A stretch of DNA of 64,000 nt, from contig NZ_AP028461.1 of the NCBI RefSeq assembly GCF_033097365.1, forward strand, positions 2,728,001 through 2,792,000, read 5' to 3'. Source of the DNA: Actinoplanes sichuanensis (GTDB taxonomy: Bacteria > Actinomycetota > Actinomycetes > Mycobacteriales > Micromonosporaceae). Position numbers and translations under genes: made by a program. The notes below the pieces were generated by a model that was given only the letters and a program-made list of their open reading frames with translations, did not search any database and had not been told where the DNA came from. Shown one piece after another: positions 25,424 through 35,029 of this stretch (position 1 is its first letter; each line of letters opens with the position of its first letter).

Positions 25424-25495
25424 ACCGCGCGGCCGTGCCGCAGGCCCGGATGGGGACCACGGCGCAGTGGCGACCTCTGTTGCGCTGGGGCCGGT

Positions 25496-26563
25496 TCACC
25501 ATGAGTCGGCGGCGATGGGGGAGCGCGGTGGCAGTTCGCCCGAGCCGCGGCGGATCAGGGTGGTGGGTATCCAGTGCTGGCGGGGCGGGCCGGAGTCGCC
25601 GTCGATGCGGCTGAACAGGGCCTGGGCCGCGATCCGGCCCATCATCGCCGGATCCTGGGCGATGACGGTGACCGCTGGTTCGAGCAGGTCGGCGAGTGGG
25701 AAGTCGTCGAACCCGATCAGCGCGAGCGTGCGGTGCAGGCCGAGGCGGCGTAGGGCCCGCACGGCGCCGATCGTGACCAGGTTCTGACCGGTGAACAGGG
25801 CGGTGGGCGGGTCCGGGCGGTGCAGCAGCTCCATGACCGCGCTCTCTGCCGAGAGTGCGGTGTGCAGGTCCGGCAGCACGAGCGCGGGGTCGGGTTCCAG
25901 GCCGGCGTCGCCCATGGCCGTGAGGTATCCCTGGTGCCGCTGCCGGGCGGTGGAGATGCGGGTGTAGTCGCCGAGGTAGGCGATCCGGCGGTGCCCGTGG
26001 TCGATGAGGTGCCGGGTGGCCTCGGTGGCGCCGATGACATTGGTGGCGAGCACGGTGTCAGCGGGAATGCCGTGACCCGGGCGGTCGACGAAGACGACGG
26101 GGGTGTCACCCTGGAACTCGCTGGTCAGGTAGCTCTGATCGGTGCTGGCCGGGGCGATGATGAGCCCGTCGGCCCGGCGCATGGTGAAGGCCCGGGCCAG
26201 TTCCCGTTCGCGTTGGGGGTCCTCGTCGAGGCTTCCGGTGAGGACCTGGACCCCGCGGGTACGGGCCTCGTCCTCCACCGCGCGGTGCAACGCCGACGAG
26301 AACGGGTTGCTGACGTCTTCGAGGAGCAGGGCGATCGTCCCGGTACGCCGGTCGCTGCGGCGCAGGGTGCTGGCACCCATGTCGGGGCGGTAGTTGAGGG
26401 CTTCGATGGCGCTGCGCACTTGCGCCGCCAGCGTGGGGTCGACGGTCTGCACGCCGTTGACGACCCGCGAGACCGTTTTGAGGCTCACCCCTGCGGCACG
26501 GGCGACATCGTTCATCCTCGGCCGGCCGCTCCTACCCCCGTCGGGCGTCACTTCGCTTGACAC
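25496..26563 (-). CDS. LacI-family repressor of the fructose-type operon
   Basis: The 355-residue protein begins with a LacI helix-turn-helix (MNDVARAAGVSLKTVSRVVN) and hinge, followed by the periplasmic-binding-like ligand domain (TIALLLEDVSNPFSSALHRA; IGFDDFPLADLLEPAVTVI). GTG 26563 has AGGAG nine bases upstream. It is divergent from a sugar ABC operon and two matching operator-like sites lie in the gap, one near each promoter. Repression of both transcripts and release by a sugar or sugar phosphate is inferred. Confidence 0.93.
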   Translation of the reverse strand: MSSEVTPDGGRSGRPRMNDVARAAGVSLKTVSRVVNGVQTVDPTLAAQVRSAIEALNYRPDMGASTLRRSDRRTGTIALLLEDVSNPFSSALHRAVEDEARTRGVQVLTGSLDEDPQRERELARAFTMRRADGLIIAPASTDQSYLTSEFQGDTPVVFVDRPGHGIPADTVLATNVIGATEATRHLIDHGHRRIAYLGDYTRISTARQRHQGYLTAMGDAGLEPDPALVLPDLHTALSAESAVMELLHRPDPPTALFTGQNLVTIGAVRALRRLGLHRTLALIGFDDFPLADLLEPAVTVIAQDPAMMGRIAAQALFSRIDGDSGPPRQHWIPTTLIRRGSGELPPRSPIAADSW

Positions 26564-26617
26564 GCTGCTCCTAGCTGGCCTCGTTCGAGAGGCGCAGCGT
26601 AGCAATGCCAAGGTGAA

Positions 26618-26633
26618 GAGACAACGATGTCTC
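26618..26633. promoter_or_regulatory. LacI-type operator near the repressor promoter
   Basis: GAGACAACGATGTCTC is an almost perfect inverted repeat sharing GACAACG-TGTCTC with the second site at 26764-26777. It lies 55 bases upstream of the repressor start codon. Confidence 0.65.
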
Positions 26634-26730
26634 GGCGAGACTCGCCCCGGGGTTGAGTAGGCGCGAACCAGGATCACGGACCAATCCCTGCTGGATTGGT
26701 GTCTCACGGAAATCCCGATGTCACATGGTG

Positions 26731-26777
26731 TTGACAAGCCACACACCGTCGCGTCTACTCCAGGACAACGTTGTCTC
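26731..26777 (+). promoter_or_regulatory. Promoter with LacI operator for the sugar ABC operon
   Basis: A consensus TTGACA (26731-26736) is followed after 17 bases by TCTACT (26754-26759). The perfect palindrome GACAACGTTGTC (26764-26775) sits over the expected transcription start, a classic repressing position. The same half-sites recur at 26618-26633. Confidence 0.7.
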
Positions 26778-26830
26778 AGTCACAGCGATGAACGAAAATC
26801 CTTCGCCCGCATACCCTCCTGGAGGCTTCG

Positions 26831-27892
26831 ATGCCCCGTACCCGCATAACCGGCCGTCGGCTCTCGGCGATGGGTCTGGCCGCCGCGCTCAGCCTGTCCG
26901 CCGCCGCCTGCAGTGGCTCCGACACCGGTGCGAGCTCCGACGGCAAGCCGATCGTCGGCCTGATCACCAAGACCGACACCAACCCGTTCTTCGTCAAGAT
27001 GAAGGAAGGCGCGCAACAGGCCGCCCAGCAGCAGGGCATCGAGTTGCAGACGTTCGCCGGCAAACAGGACGGCGACAACGAGGCCCAGGTCCAGGCGATC
27101 GAGAACCTGATCTCCGTCGGCGCCAAGGGATTCCTGATCACCCCGAACGACTCGAAGGCCATCGTCCCGGCCATCGACAAGGCCCGCCAGGCGGGCCTGC
27201 TGGTGATCGCGCTGGACACCCCGACCGACCCGGCCGGCGCGGTCGACGCCACCTTCGCCACCGACAACTACCAGGCCGGCCTGCTCATCGGCCAGTGGGC
27301 CAAGGCCAAGTTCGCCGCCGACGGCAAGCAGGCCAAGATCGCCCTGCTCGATCTCAACGCCAACCAGATCTCCGTCGACGTCCAGCGTGACCAGGGCTTC
27401 CTGGAGGGCTTCGGGGTGGACGTCAAGGACAAGACGAAGATCGGCGACGAGGCCGACCCCCGGATCGCCGGACACGACGTCACCGACGGCGCCGAGGACG
27501 GTGGCCGGACCGCGATGGAGAACCTGCTGCAGAAGGACCCGTCGATCAACCTGGTCTACACGATCAACGAACCCGCCGCGGCCGGCGCCTACGAGGCCCT
27601 CAAGGCGGCCGGCAAGGAGAAGGACGTCACGATCGTCTCCGTGGACGGCGGCTGCCCCGGCGTGAACAACGTCAAGGGCGGCGTCATCGGGGCGACCTCC
27701 ATGCAGTTCCCGCTGAAGATGGCGTCTCTGGGCGTCGAGTCGATCGCGAAGTTCGCCAAGGACGGCACCAAGCCCACCGCCACCGAGGGCAAGACCTTCA
27801 CCGACACCGGCGTCCAGCTCATCTCCGACCAGCCGCAGACCGGCGTCGACAGCAAGGACTCCACCTGGGGCAAGGACAACTGCTGGGGCTGA
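26831..27892 (+). CDS. Sugar ABC substrate-binding lipoprotein (fructose/ribose type)
   Basis: The 353-residue protein has a lipoprotein signal ending LSAAAC and an RbsB-type binding fold ([60 protein letters not shown]). ATG 26831 follows TGGAGG. It heads an operon with a permease, a single-domain ATPase and a PfkB kinase. That set, including the one-domain ATPase, matches FrcBCA-type fructose importers; the sugar itself is inferred from the kinase. Confidence 0.92.
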   Translation: MPRTRITGRRLSAMGLAAALSLSAAACSGSDTGASSDGKPIVGLITKTDTNPFFVKMKEGAQQAAQQQGIELQTFAGKQDGDNEAQVQAIENLISVGAKGFLITPNDSKAIVPAIDKARQAGLLVIALDTPTDPAGAVDATFATDNYQAGLLIGQWAKAKFAADGKQAKIALLDLNANQISVDVQRDQGFLEGFGVDVKDKTKIGDEADPRIAGHDVTDGAEDGGRTAMENLLQKDPSINLVYTINEPAAAGAYEALKAAGKEKDVTIVSVDGGCPGVNNVKGGVIGATSMQFPLKMASLGVESIAKFAKDGTKPTATEGKTFTDTGVQLISDQPQTGVDSKDSTWGKDNCWG

Positions 27893-27942
27893 CCCGCACC
27901 TCCGTGACCCGCCCCCACCCCCTGGCATGAGGAGTGCCGATC

Positions 27943-28980
27943 TTGACTACCCGGTCAGTCACCAGAAACCCGGTTCCCGCACCCGACTTCGACACCGACA
28001 AGAACGACTCCTGGGGTACGCGCCTGCAGCACCTGATGCACGCCAACCCCACCCTCGGACCCTTCACCGTCCTGATCGCGGCGATCATCGTGTTCAGCGC
28101 CATGAGCCCGCGCTTCTTCACCGCACCGAACCTGTCGCTGGTCCTGGCCCAGGTCACCGTCATCGCCGTACTCGCGCTCGGTCAGACCCTGGTCATCCTG
28201 ACCGCAGGCATCGACCTGTCGGTCGGTGCGATCGCCGTCTTCTCCTCCATCCTGATGGCCCACTTCGCCACCGACGCCGGCCTTCCCGGAGCCCTCGCCC
28301 TCGTCATCGGGCTCGTCCTGGGCACCGCGATGGGCGCCCTCAACGGCATCCTGGTCACCCGGATCAAGCTCCCACCGTTCATCGTCACGCTCGGCACCCT
28401 GACCATCTTCTTCTCGCTGAACTCGGTGGTCAGCAAGAGCGAGACGGTCCGCGGCTCGGACATGCCCGCCCTGATGACCTGGACCGGCACCACGATCCCG
28501 CTCGGCGGTTTCCGGCTCACCTACGGCTCGCTCATCATGCTGCTGCTCTTCGCCGCCCTGCTGTACGCGCTGCGGATGACCGCCTGGGGCAAGCACGTCT
28601 ACGCCACCGGCGACGACGTGGACGCGGCCCGGCTCGCCGGCATCCGCACCAACCGGGTCCTGCTGTCGGTCTACACCGTCGCCGGAGCCCTGTACGCCGT
28701 CGGCGCCTGGATCCTCATCGGCCGCCTCGCCTCGGCCAGCCCGAACGTCGGCACCGACTACAACCTCGACTCGATCACCGCGGTGGTGCTCGGCGGCGCC
28801 AGCCTCTTCGGTGGTCGCGGCGGGGTGATCGGCACGCTGATCGGGGCGCTGATCGTCGGGGTCTTCCGCAACGGCCTGCAACTGGCCGGCGTCGAGGTGG
28901 TCTGGCAGGGCTTCGCCATCGGCCTGCTCGTGCTGGTCGCGGTCTCCCTCGACCAGTGGATCAGAAAGGTCAAATCGTGA
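27943..28980 (+). CDS. Sugar ABC permease (FrcC/RbsC type)
   Basis: The 345-residue membrane protein has about nine hydrophobic helices and the landmarks LTAGIDLSVGAIAVFSS, PPFIVTLGTLTIFFSLNSVV, and TAVVLGGASLFGGRGGVIG. TTG 27943 is preferred because GAGGAG lies eight bases upstream; the in-frame GTG at 27934 would sit directly on that ribosome binding site. The stop overlaps the ATPase start by four bases. Confidence 0.92.
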   Translation: MTTRSVTRNPVPAPDFDTDKNDSWGTRLQHLMHANPTLGPFTVLIAAIIVFSAMSPRFFTAPNLSLVLAQVTVIAVLALGQTLVILTAGIDLSVGAIAVFSSILMAHFATDAGLPGALALVIGLVLGTAMGALNGILVTRIKLPPFIVTLGTLTIFFSLNSVVSKSETVRGSDMPALMTWTGTTIPLGGFRLTYGSLIMLLLFAALLYALRMTAWGKHVYATGDDVDAARLAGIRTNRVLLSVYTVAGALYAVGAWILIGRLASASPNVGTDYNLDSITAVVLGGASLFGGRGGVIGTLIGALIVGVFRNGLQLAGVEVVWQGFAIGLLVLVAVSLDQWIRKVKS

Positions 28981-29750
28981 CTCCGGTATTGCAGGCGAAA
29001 GGCCTGACCAAGCGGTACGGCCGAGTCGTCGCGATCGACGGCAGCGACCTCGAACTGCACGCGGGCGAGATCCTGGCCGTCATCGGCGACAACGGAGCCG
29101 GCAAGTCCAGCCTGATCAAAGCCCTGTCCGGTGCCCTGGTCCCGGACCAGGGCGAGATCTACCTCGACGGCGAACGGGTGCACTTCCGCAACCCGATGGA
29201 CGCCCGCGCCGCCGGGATCGAGACGGTCTACCAGACCCTGGCCGTCGCCCCCGGCCTCGACATCGCCGACAACCTCTTCCTCGGCCGGGAGAAACGTCGG
29301 CCCGGCCTGCTCGGCTCGGTCTTCCGGATGCTCGACCACAAACACATGCGCACCGAAGCCGCCCGGCACATGAGCGAACTCGGCGTCGGCACCCTGCAGA
29401 ACATCGGCCAGGCCGTCGAGTCACTCTCCGGCGGCCAGCGCCAGGCCGTCGCGGTCGCCCGGTCCGCCGCCTTCGGCAGCAAGGTGATCATCCTCGACGA
29501 GCCGACCGCCGCACTCGGCGTCAAGGAGGGCAACCGGGTCCTGCAACTCATCCGCGACGTCCGCGACCGCGGCCTGCCGGTCATCCTGATCAGCCACAAC
29601 ATGCCACACGTCTTCGAGGTGGCCGACCGTATCCACATCCAGCGCCTCGGCCGCCGGATCGCGGTGATCAGCCCCAAGACCCACACCATGTCCGACGCTG
29701 TGGCCATCATGACCGGAGCCGCCCCCGCACCGGCCCAGCCGGCCGAATAG
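28977..29750 (+). CDS. Sugar ABC ATPase, single ABC domain (FrcA type)
   Basis: The 257-residue ATPase has Walker A GDNGAGKSSLIKALSG, signature ESLSGGQRQAVAVARSA, Walker B VIILDEPTAALG and switch LISHNMPHVFEVAD. Having one domain instead of the two of RbsA is characteristic of fructose-type CUT2 systems. GTG 28977 overlaps the permease TGA. Confidence 0.93.
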   Translation: MTPVLQAKGLTKRYGRVVAIDGSDLELHAGEILAVIGDNGAGKSSLIKALSGALVPDQGEIYLDGERVHFRNPMDARAAGIETVYQTLAVAPGLDIADNLFLGREKRRPGLLGSVFRMLDHKHMRTEAARHMSELGVGTLQNIGQAVESLSGGQRQAVAVARSAAFGSKVIILDEPTAALGVKEGNRVLQLIRDVRDRGLPVILISHNMPHVFEVADRIHIQRLGRRIAVISPKTHTMSDAVAIMTGAAPAPAQPAE

Positions 29751-29762
29751 AAAAGGAGAACC

Positions 29763-30710
29763 ATGCGATACGCGGCGGTCCTGGGCGAAGCCCTGGTCGA
29801 TCTGCTGGAAACCCCCACCGACACCGGACCCGTCTACCGCTGCGCCATCGGCGGCGCTCCGTTGAACGTGGCAGTCGGCGTGAGCCGCCTCGGTGGCAAC
29901 GCCCACTTCATCGGCACTCTCAGCGAGGACACCTGGGGCGACCGGATCGCCGCGTTCCTGACCGACAACGGCGTCGGCACCCGTCACGTGCGGCGGGTGC
30001 CGGCAGCCAGCACACTGGCCCTCACCACCTTCGCCGGTCCCGAACCGCAGTTCCGGTTCTACGGCACACCCGCCTCGTACGCCCAGCTCGCACCCGCCGA
30101 CCTGGACCTGCCGCACCTCAGCGGAGCCGCGGTCCTCTACACCGGCTCGATCAGCCTGCTCGCCCAGCCCGTCCTCGACTCCGCCCGCCGGGCCTGGGCA
30201 CGACCGGGCCCACTGCGAGTCCTCGACCCCAACATCCGCCCCGGGCTGCTACCCGACCACACCGCCGTCACCGAGCTGCGTGACCTCATCGAGCACTTCG
30301 CGGCCACCGCCGACCTGGTCAAACTCAGCGCGGCAGACACGGCCGTGCTCTACGGCGGTGCCACCGTCGCGCAGGCGGCGGCACGACTGCGCGCCGCCGG
30401 AGCCGCCGCCGTCATCGTCACACTCGGCCCGGACGGCGCCTGGCTGGACACCGGGAACGAGACGAGAGTGATCGCGGCACCGCAGGTCACCGCGATCGAC
30501 GCGACCGGCGCCGGCGACTCCGTGATGGCCGCCCTCATCTCACGACTGCTGGACACCGGACTACCCGACAGCACCACCACCTGGCACGACCACATCCACT
30601 TCGCACTCCATGTGGCCGCACTCGTCTGCGAACGCCCCGGCGGCGCGGACGCGATGCCCACCCGCGAGGAGTTGCGTCAACGCTGGGGAACCGCCGCCCT
30701 CGCCGCCTGA
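29763..30710 (+). CDS. PfkB-family sugar kinase, probable fructokinase
   Basis: The 315-residue protein shows the PfkB signatures GGAPLNVAVGVSRLGGNAHFIG near the N terminus and IDATGAGDSVMAAL near the C terminus, where Asp in GAGD is the catalytic base. ATG 29763 follows AAAAGGAGA. Position as the last gene of the importer operon suggests that it phosphorylates the imported sugar, most simply fructose to fructose-6-phosphate. 2-Keto-3-deoxygluconate or ribose cannot be excluded. Confidence 0.9.
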   Translation: MRYAAVLGEALVDLLETPTDTGPVYRCAIGGAPLNVAVGVSRLGGNAHFIGTLSEDTWGDRIAAFLTDNGVGTRHVRRVPAASTLALTTFAGPEPQFRFYGTPASYAQLAPADLDLPHLSGAAVLYTGSISLLAQPVLDSARRAWARPGPLRVLDPNIRPGLLPDHTAVTELRDLIEHFAATADLVKLSAADTAVLYGGATVAQAAARLRAAGAAAVIVTLGPDGAWLDTGNETRVIAAPQVTAIDATGAGDSVMAALISRLLDTGLPDSTTTWHDHIHFALHVAALVCERPGGADAMPTREELRQRWGTAALAA

Positions 30711-30856
30711 AGCGTTGGGCACCTCGTCGTCGCCTGGGCCTGGCGCACGCCGACCCGACCCGCCGACTCGCCGCACCGTCACCTGGCGATCACCGAGACG
30801 GGCGTCAGTACGATGACGCCCGTCCGTGCTCGCCGGTGTTCTCTGTGGAGGCCCGA

Positions 30857-33766
30857 TTGCAGTTTCAGGTGCTCGGGCCGCTGGCTGTCGAGCTGGACGG
30901 TGAGTCGCTCCCGTTGGGGCCGCCCCTGCAACGCCGGGTGCTGGCGGCGCTGCTGCTGCGCCGCAACGAGAACGTCGCACGCCGTACCCTCATCGAGGAA
31001 GTCTGGTCGGCCGACGCCGAGGCGTTCGACGGCTGGGAGCTGGAGGACCGCAAACGTGGGGCGCTGTTCACCTACATCGCCCGCCTGCGGGTGGCACTCG
31101 CACCGGCGGCCGCGGCGATCGGCCGGGACACGCTGCTGGTCACCGAGGACGGCGGCTACCGCCTGGACCTGCCCGACGATCACGTCGACGAGACCGAGTT
31201 CCGTGGCCTGATCCGGCAAGGGCAGGACGCGCTCGCCGCGGACCAGCCGGCCGTGGCGGTGCAACGGCTCGACAGTGCTCTCGCCCTGTGGCGCGGCCGG
31301 CCGCTGGGCAGTCTGCACACCGAAGCGTTCGCCCGGGACACCGTCGCCCGGCTGGACGCCGCACGATTGGAGGCCCTGGAGGCGACGGCGGACGCGTTCC
31401 AGCGGCTGCACCGCTACCGCGAGCTTCTCACCGACGTGGGGCTCGGCCGCTGGATCGAGGAGTACCCGGACAGCGAGCGTCTGCACCACGCGCTGGTGAT
31501 CGCCCTGCACCGCAGCGGTCAGCCGGCAGCCGCGCTCTCGGCCTGCCAGGACGGCATCGCCCGACTGCACAAGAGCGGATCGACACCCACGCTTCTGTAC
31601 GCCGTGGCCGACGAACTGTCCGCCCCGGACACCGCCCCGCGCCTGCCGCCGATGATGCCCGCCGACCTGCTCGAAGCGGCGGCGCAGACGCTCACGAGCG
31701 CGGTCCGCCGGCAGTGGCAGGACGAGATCGCCCTGTTGCAGCTGTCGGATCCGTACCCGATCCCGGTGCGATGGAGCGACGGGTCCGCTGACGTCGCCGC
31801 CCTCGCGTCGGCTTTCCAGGCGCTGGATCGGCGGCGTCTGGTGGTGCTCGGACCGGCCGGGTCCGGCAAGACCACCCTCGCGGTCATGTTGACCGTGGAA
31901 CTGGCGACCCGCCGGCTGCCGGGGGAGCCGGTGCCGGTGCTGCTGTCGCTGTCCTCCTGGCGACCCGGCAACGAACACCTGCACGCCTGGCTGCGTCGGG
32001 AACTCGCTGAGCGGTACCCGATCCTGCAGGACCGGGCCCGTTTCGGGCCCACCGCGATCGCCGACCTGGTGGCCGACCGGCGGCTCGTGCCGATCCTCGA
32101 CGGCCTGGACGAGGTTCCGGCGTCGCGCCGGTCCGCGGCGATCCGGGCGATCAACCGGGCCGTGCTGGCCGGCGACGCGTTCGTGCTCACCTCCCGGGCG
32201 GAGGAATACCGGGCGGCGGTCACCGCAGGCGAGCGACTCACCGCCGCGACGATCATCGAGGCTCAGCCGGTACGCCTGACCGAAGCCGCCGAATACCTCC
32301 GGGCCGCCAGTGCACTGCAGGCCGGCGAGCACCGCTGGGAACCCGTCCTCGCCGCGCTGACCGCCCAGCCGGACGGACCGCTCGCGGCTGCTCTGACCAG
32401 CCCGTCGACGCTGATGTTGACGCGGCAGGTCTACGGCGGGGCGAGCGATCCGGCGCAACTGCTGGACAGCGTCCGTTTCCCGGATCGGGATGCGATCGAG
32501 GCGCACCTGCTCGACGTGCTGGTGCCCACGCTGCTCGAACAGGATGCACACCGGGACGAGCGGCGGACGGTCCGCGACGACCGGATCTTCCGTGATCGGC
32601 TGGCGTTCCTGGCCCGCCACGCGCGCAGCGTTCAGACGTACGACCTCGCGTGGTGGGATCTGGCCCGGTCGGTCCGGCCGTTGGCGAGCCGGGTCGGCCG
32701 GTCCGTCACCGCCGCCGCATTGATCATGGTGATCGCGGTGGTCATCGTGCTGGTCAAGGACCTGCCCGACTATGTCGCCAAGATCGGTCTGGTGGCCGCG
32801 TTGCAGCACTGCTCGCTGCAGGCGGTCAAGCACGGCCTGGCGTACAGCCTGGGCACCCTGGCCGCCGCCCTCTGTGTCGGGTCGATCATCCCGCCCGGCC
32901 CGCAGGACGCACCGCGCCGCAGGCGGGTTCTGACCGGGGCGCTGCAGGCCGGTGCGGCCGGTGGCGGCGTGCTCGGGCTGGTGCAGGGTGCCGGGGCGGC
33001 GCTCGGGAACGAGTCGGCGGCGGGCGGTGTCGTCACCGGTGTCGCGTACGGGCTGGGGCTGGGGTTCGCGTTCGGTCTCAGTGCGGTGATCGCCGCCGTG
33101 CCCACGCCGACCGCGACCGACTTCCGGCTCCGCGGCCGGGTTCGGAGGCCGGCGCGGATGCTGGGCCGGGGCGTCGCCGCCGGTGCCGTCGTCGGGCTGG
33201 TGGTCGGCGGGGTCCAGGAGGGTGTGCTGGCGTTCGCCCGGCACGCCGGTGTCCGGTACGACGACGAACTCGTGATCGGCCTGCTGCCCGCTCTGGTGTT
33301 CGGTCTCGTGGTGGGGCCGGCGTCCGCGCTGATCCACTGGTCGCGTACGCCGATCGCGGTCGAGCGGGCGCACGATCTGCGCTCGACGCTGGCCGTGGAC
33401 CGCCGCCAGTACCTGACGCTGCTGGCCATGGTCACCACGACGATCGTGGTCGCCTTCACCTCGGGTGCACTGGTCTCGCTCGACCTGAGCATCGCCGAGA
33501 CCGTCGGGCACGGCGTGAGCGCCGGTCTGGGCGGGGCGTTCGTGCTGGCGGTGGCGTTCGGATTCACCGCGGCGTGGCCCCGCTATCAGGCGGCCCGGCT
33601 GTGGCTCGTACTGCGCGGGAGGCTGCCCTGGGATCTGACCGGGTTCCTGGCCGAGGCGCACCGGATCGGCGTGCTGCGCCGGCACGGTGCGGTGTACCAG
33701 TTCCGGCATGGCCGCCTGCGTGACAGCCTGGCCGGGTCGAGTCAGGCGGCCAGGGCGTCGCGGTGA
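30857..33766 (+). CDS. AfsR-type BTAD regulator fused to NACHT NTPase and membrane tail
   Basis: The 969-residue protein has three parts. Residues 1-240 are an OmpR-like winged helix and BTAD domain (MQFQVLGPLAVELDGESLPL). Residues 300-560 are a NACHT NTPase with Walker A GPAGSGKTTLAV (about 335-346) and the NACHT-type Walker B LVPILDGLDEVP (about 412-423). From about 605 to 920 there are several hydrophobic helices (for example AAALIMVIAVVIVLV). The protein ends with the VYQFRHGRLRDSLA motif seen at the end of actinobacterial NACHT membrane proteins. TTG 30857 is chosen because TGGAGG lies five bases upstream. A DNA-binding head tethered to the membrane is unusual. Target and signal are unknown. 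Confidence 0.87.
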   Translation: MQFQVLGPLAVELDGESLPLGPPLQRRVLAALLLRRNENVARRTLIEEVWSADAEAFDGWELEDRKRGALFTYIARLRVALAPAAAAIGRDTLLVTEDGGYRLDLPDDHVDETEFRGLIRQGQDALAADQPAVAVQRLDSALALWRGRPLGSLHTEAFARDTVARLDAARLEALEATADAFQRLHRYRELLTDVGLGRWIEEYPDSERLHHALVIALHRSGQPAAALSACQDGIARLHKSGSTPTLLYAVADELSAPDTAPRLPPMMPADLLEAAAQTLTSAVRRQWQDEIALLQLSDPYPIPVRWSDGSADVAALASAFQALDRRRLVVLGPAGSGKTTLAVMLTVELATRRLPGEPVPVLLSLSSWRPGNEHLHAWLRRELAERYPILQDRARFGPTAIADLVADRRLVPILDGLDEVPASRRSAAIRAINRAVLAGDAFVLTSRAEEYRAAVTAGERLTAATIIEAQPVRLTEAAEYLRAASALQAGEHRWEPVLAALTAQPDGPLAAALTSPSTLMLTRQVYGGASDPAQLLDSVRFPDRDAIEAHLLDVLVPTLLEQDAHRDERRTVRDDRIFRDRLAFLARHARSVQTYDLAWWDLARSVRPLASRVGRSVTAAALIMVIAVVIVLVKDLPDYVAKIGLVAALQHCSLQAVKHGLAYSLGTLAAALCVGSIIPPGPQDAPRRRRVLTGALQAGAAGGGVLGLVQGAGAALGNESAAGGVVTGVAYGLGLGFAFGLSAVIAAVPTPTATDFRLRGRVRRPARMLGRGVAAGAVVGLVVGGVQEGVLAFARHAGVRYDDELVIGLLPALVFGLVVGPASALIHWSRTPIAVERAHDLRSTLAVDRRQYLTLLAMVTTTIVVAFTSGALVSLDLSIAETVGHGVSAGLGGAFVLAVAFGFTAAWPRYQAARLWLVLRGRLPWDLTGFLAEAHRIGVLRRHGAVYQFRHGRLRDSLAGSSQAARASR

Positions 33767-33880
33767 TGTCGGAAGGGCTGTCAGGTCGCACGTGCCGCAG
33801 AAGGCGCCGACGGTGTCGTGTGCGCCCGCTGCCAGCGCCGTGCGAGTTCGATGACAGCGGGCGCCCGCATGCTTCCCGGC

Positions 33881-35017
33881 ATGACAGAGAGCAGAGATCT
33901 CGGCTGGATCCGCAGCTGGGCGACGTCGCCGCAGATGACCGACGCGGTGTTCGCGGATGTGACGCTACGTCAGGAGATCCGCATCAGCGGCGGCGGCCGG
34001 CGGGTGCGGATCCGGCTGACCAACGAGTACGGAACGGCGCCGCTGACCGTCGGCGCGGGGCGGCTGGGTCTGGCGACTGCCGGCGGCGGCATCGCGCCGG
34101 GCAGTGACCGGGTCCTGACCTTCGGCGGCCGTGCCGGTGTGGTGATCCCGGCCGGTGCACCGGTCCTGAGTGATCCGGTGGACCTGCCGGTGTCCGCCCT
34201 GGCCCGGCTGTCGGTCAGCCTGTATCTGCCCAACCGGGTCGAGGCGTGCACCGGCCACGACATGCCGCTGGACACCGGCTGGGTGATCCCGGGCGATGCG
34301 GTCGCCGAAGCCGCACTGCCGGGCGACGCCGAGCCGCTGCCGGCGTGGGCACTGGTCTCCGCGGTCGAGGTGCTGCCCGACGAACCGGCCGGGGTCGTCG
34401 TGGTGCTGGGCGACTCGCGCGTCGACGGCGTGGGCTCCACCGCCGGCGGTGGCTGGCCGGAGCGGTTGGCCGAACGCGGCGTCTACGTCTGTGGTCAGGG
34501 GATCAGCGGGAACCGGCTGCTCAACGACGGACTGGGCCCGTCGGGCCTGGCCCGCTTCGACCGCGACGTGCTGGCCACGCCGGGGCTCAGCCACGTGGTG
34601 GTCTCGATCGGCCTCAACGACATCGCCGTCTCGTTCGCCCCGCGGGTCGGACCACTCGCCGACTTCCTCACGATGTTCCCCGGCGAACCGGTGACGGCTC
34701 AGGACGTCATCGCCGGATTCCGGCAGCTGATCGACCGCGGCCACGATCGGGGGGTGCGGGTGTACGCCACCACGATGGCGCCCTACGGGGGCAACGACAT
34801 CTTCAGCCCGGAGGGCGAAGCCGTACGCCGCACGGTCAACGACTGGATCCGCACGAGCGACGCCTTCGACGCGGTTCTCGACTTCGATGCCGTCTGGCGT
34901 GATCCGACCCGGCTCGACCGGATCCGCGGCGACCTGCACGAGGGCGACCACCTGCACGGCAACGACGCCGGCTACCAGGCCCTGGCCGACTCCATCGACC
35001 CGTCGATCTTCAAGTAG
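33881..35017 (+). CDS. SGNH/GDSL-type hydrolase
   Basis: The protein has 378 residues. An N-terminal beta-rich region (ATSPQMTDAVFADVTLRQEI) precedes the SGNH core: block I VVLGDSRVDGVGSTAGGGW with nucleophile Ser179, block II GISGNRLLNDG, block III VSIGLNDIA, and block V GDHLHGNDAGYQ with the catalytic Asp and His. This two-part form is common in actinobacterial esterases acting on acetylated sugars or lipids. No signal peptide is visible. An upstream ATG at 33869 is an equally possible start. Confidence 0.88.
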   Translation: MTESRDLGWIRSWATSPQMTDAVFADVTLRQEIRISGGGRRVRIRLTNEYGTAPLTVGAGRLGLATAGGGIAPGSDRVLTFGGRAGVVIPAGAPVLSDPVDLPVSALARLSVSLYLPNRVEACTGHDMPLDTGWVIPGDAVAEAALPGDAEPLPAWALVSAVEVLPDEPAGVVVVLGDSRVDGVGSTAGGGWPERLAERGVYVCGQGISGNRLLNDGLGPSGLARFDRDVLATPGLSHVVVSIGLNDIAVSFAPRVGPLADFLTMFPGEPVTAQDVIAGFRQLIDRGHDRGVRVYATTMAPYGGNDIFSPEGEAVRRTVNDWIRTSDAFDAVLDFDAVWRDPTRLDRIRGDLHEGDHLHGNDAGYQALADSIDPSIFK

Positions 35018-35029
35018 GGGAGACCGTTC

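Noticed and set aside
30779..33709. Minus-strand open frame of 976 codons
   Set aside because: Antisense to the BTAD-NACHT gene; low-complexity Arg/Gln/Gly translation with no motif, while the plus frame has clear domains.
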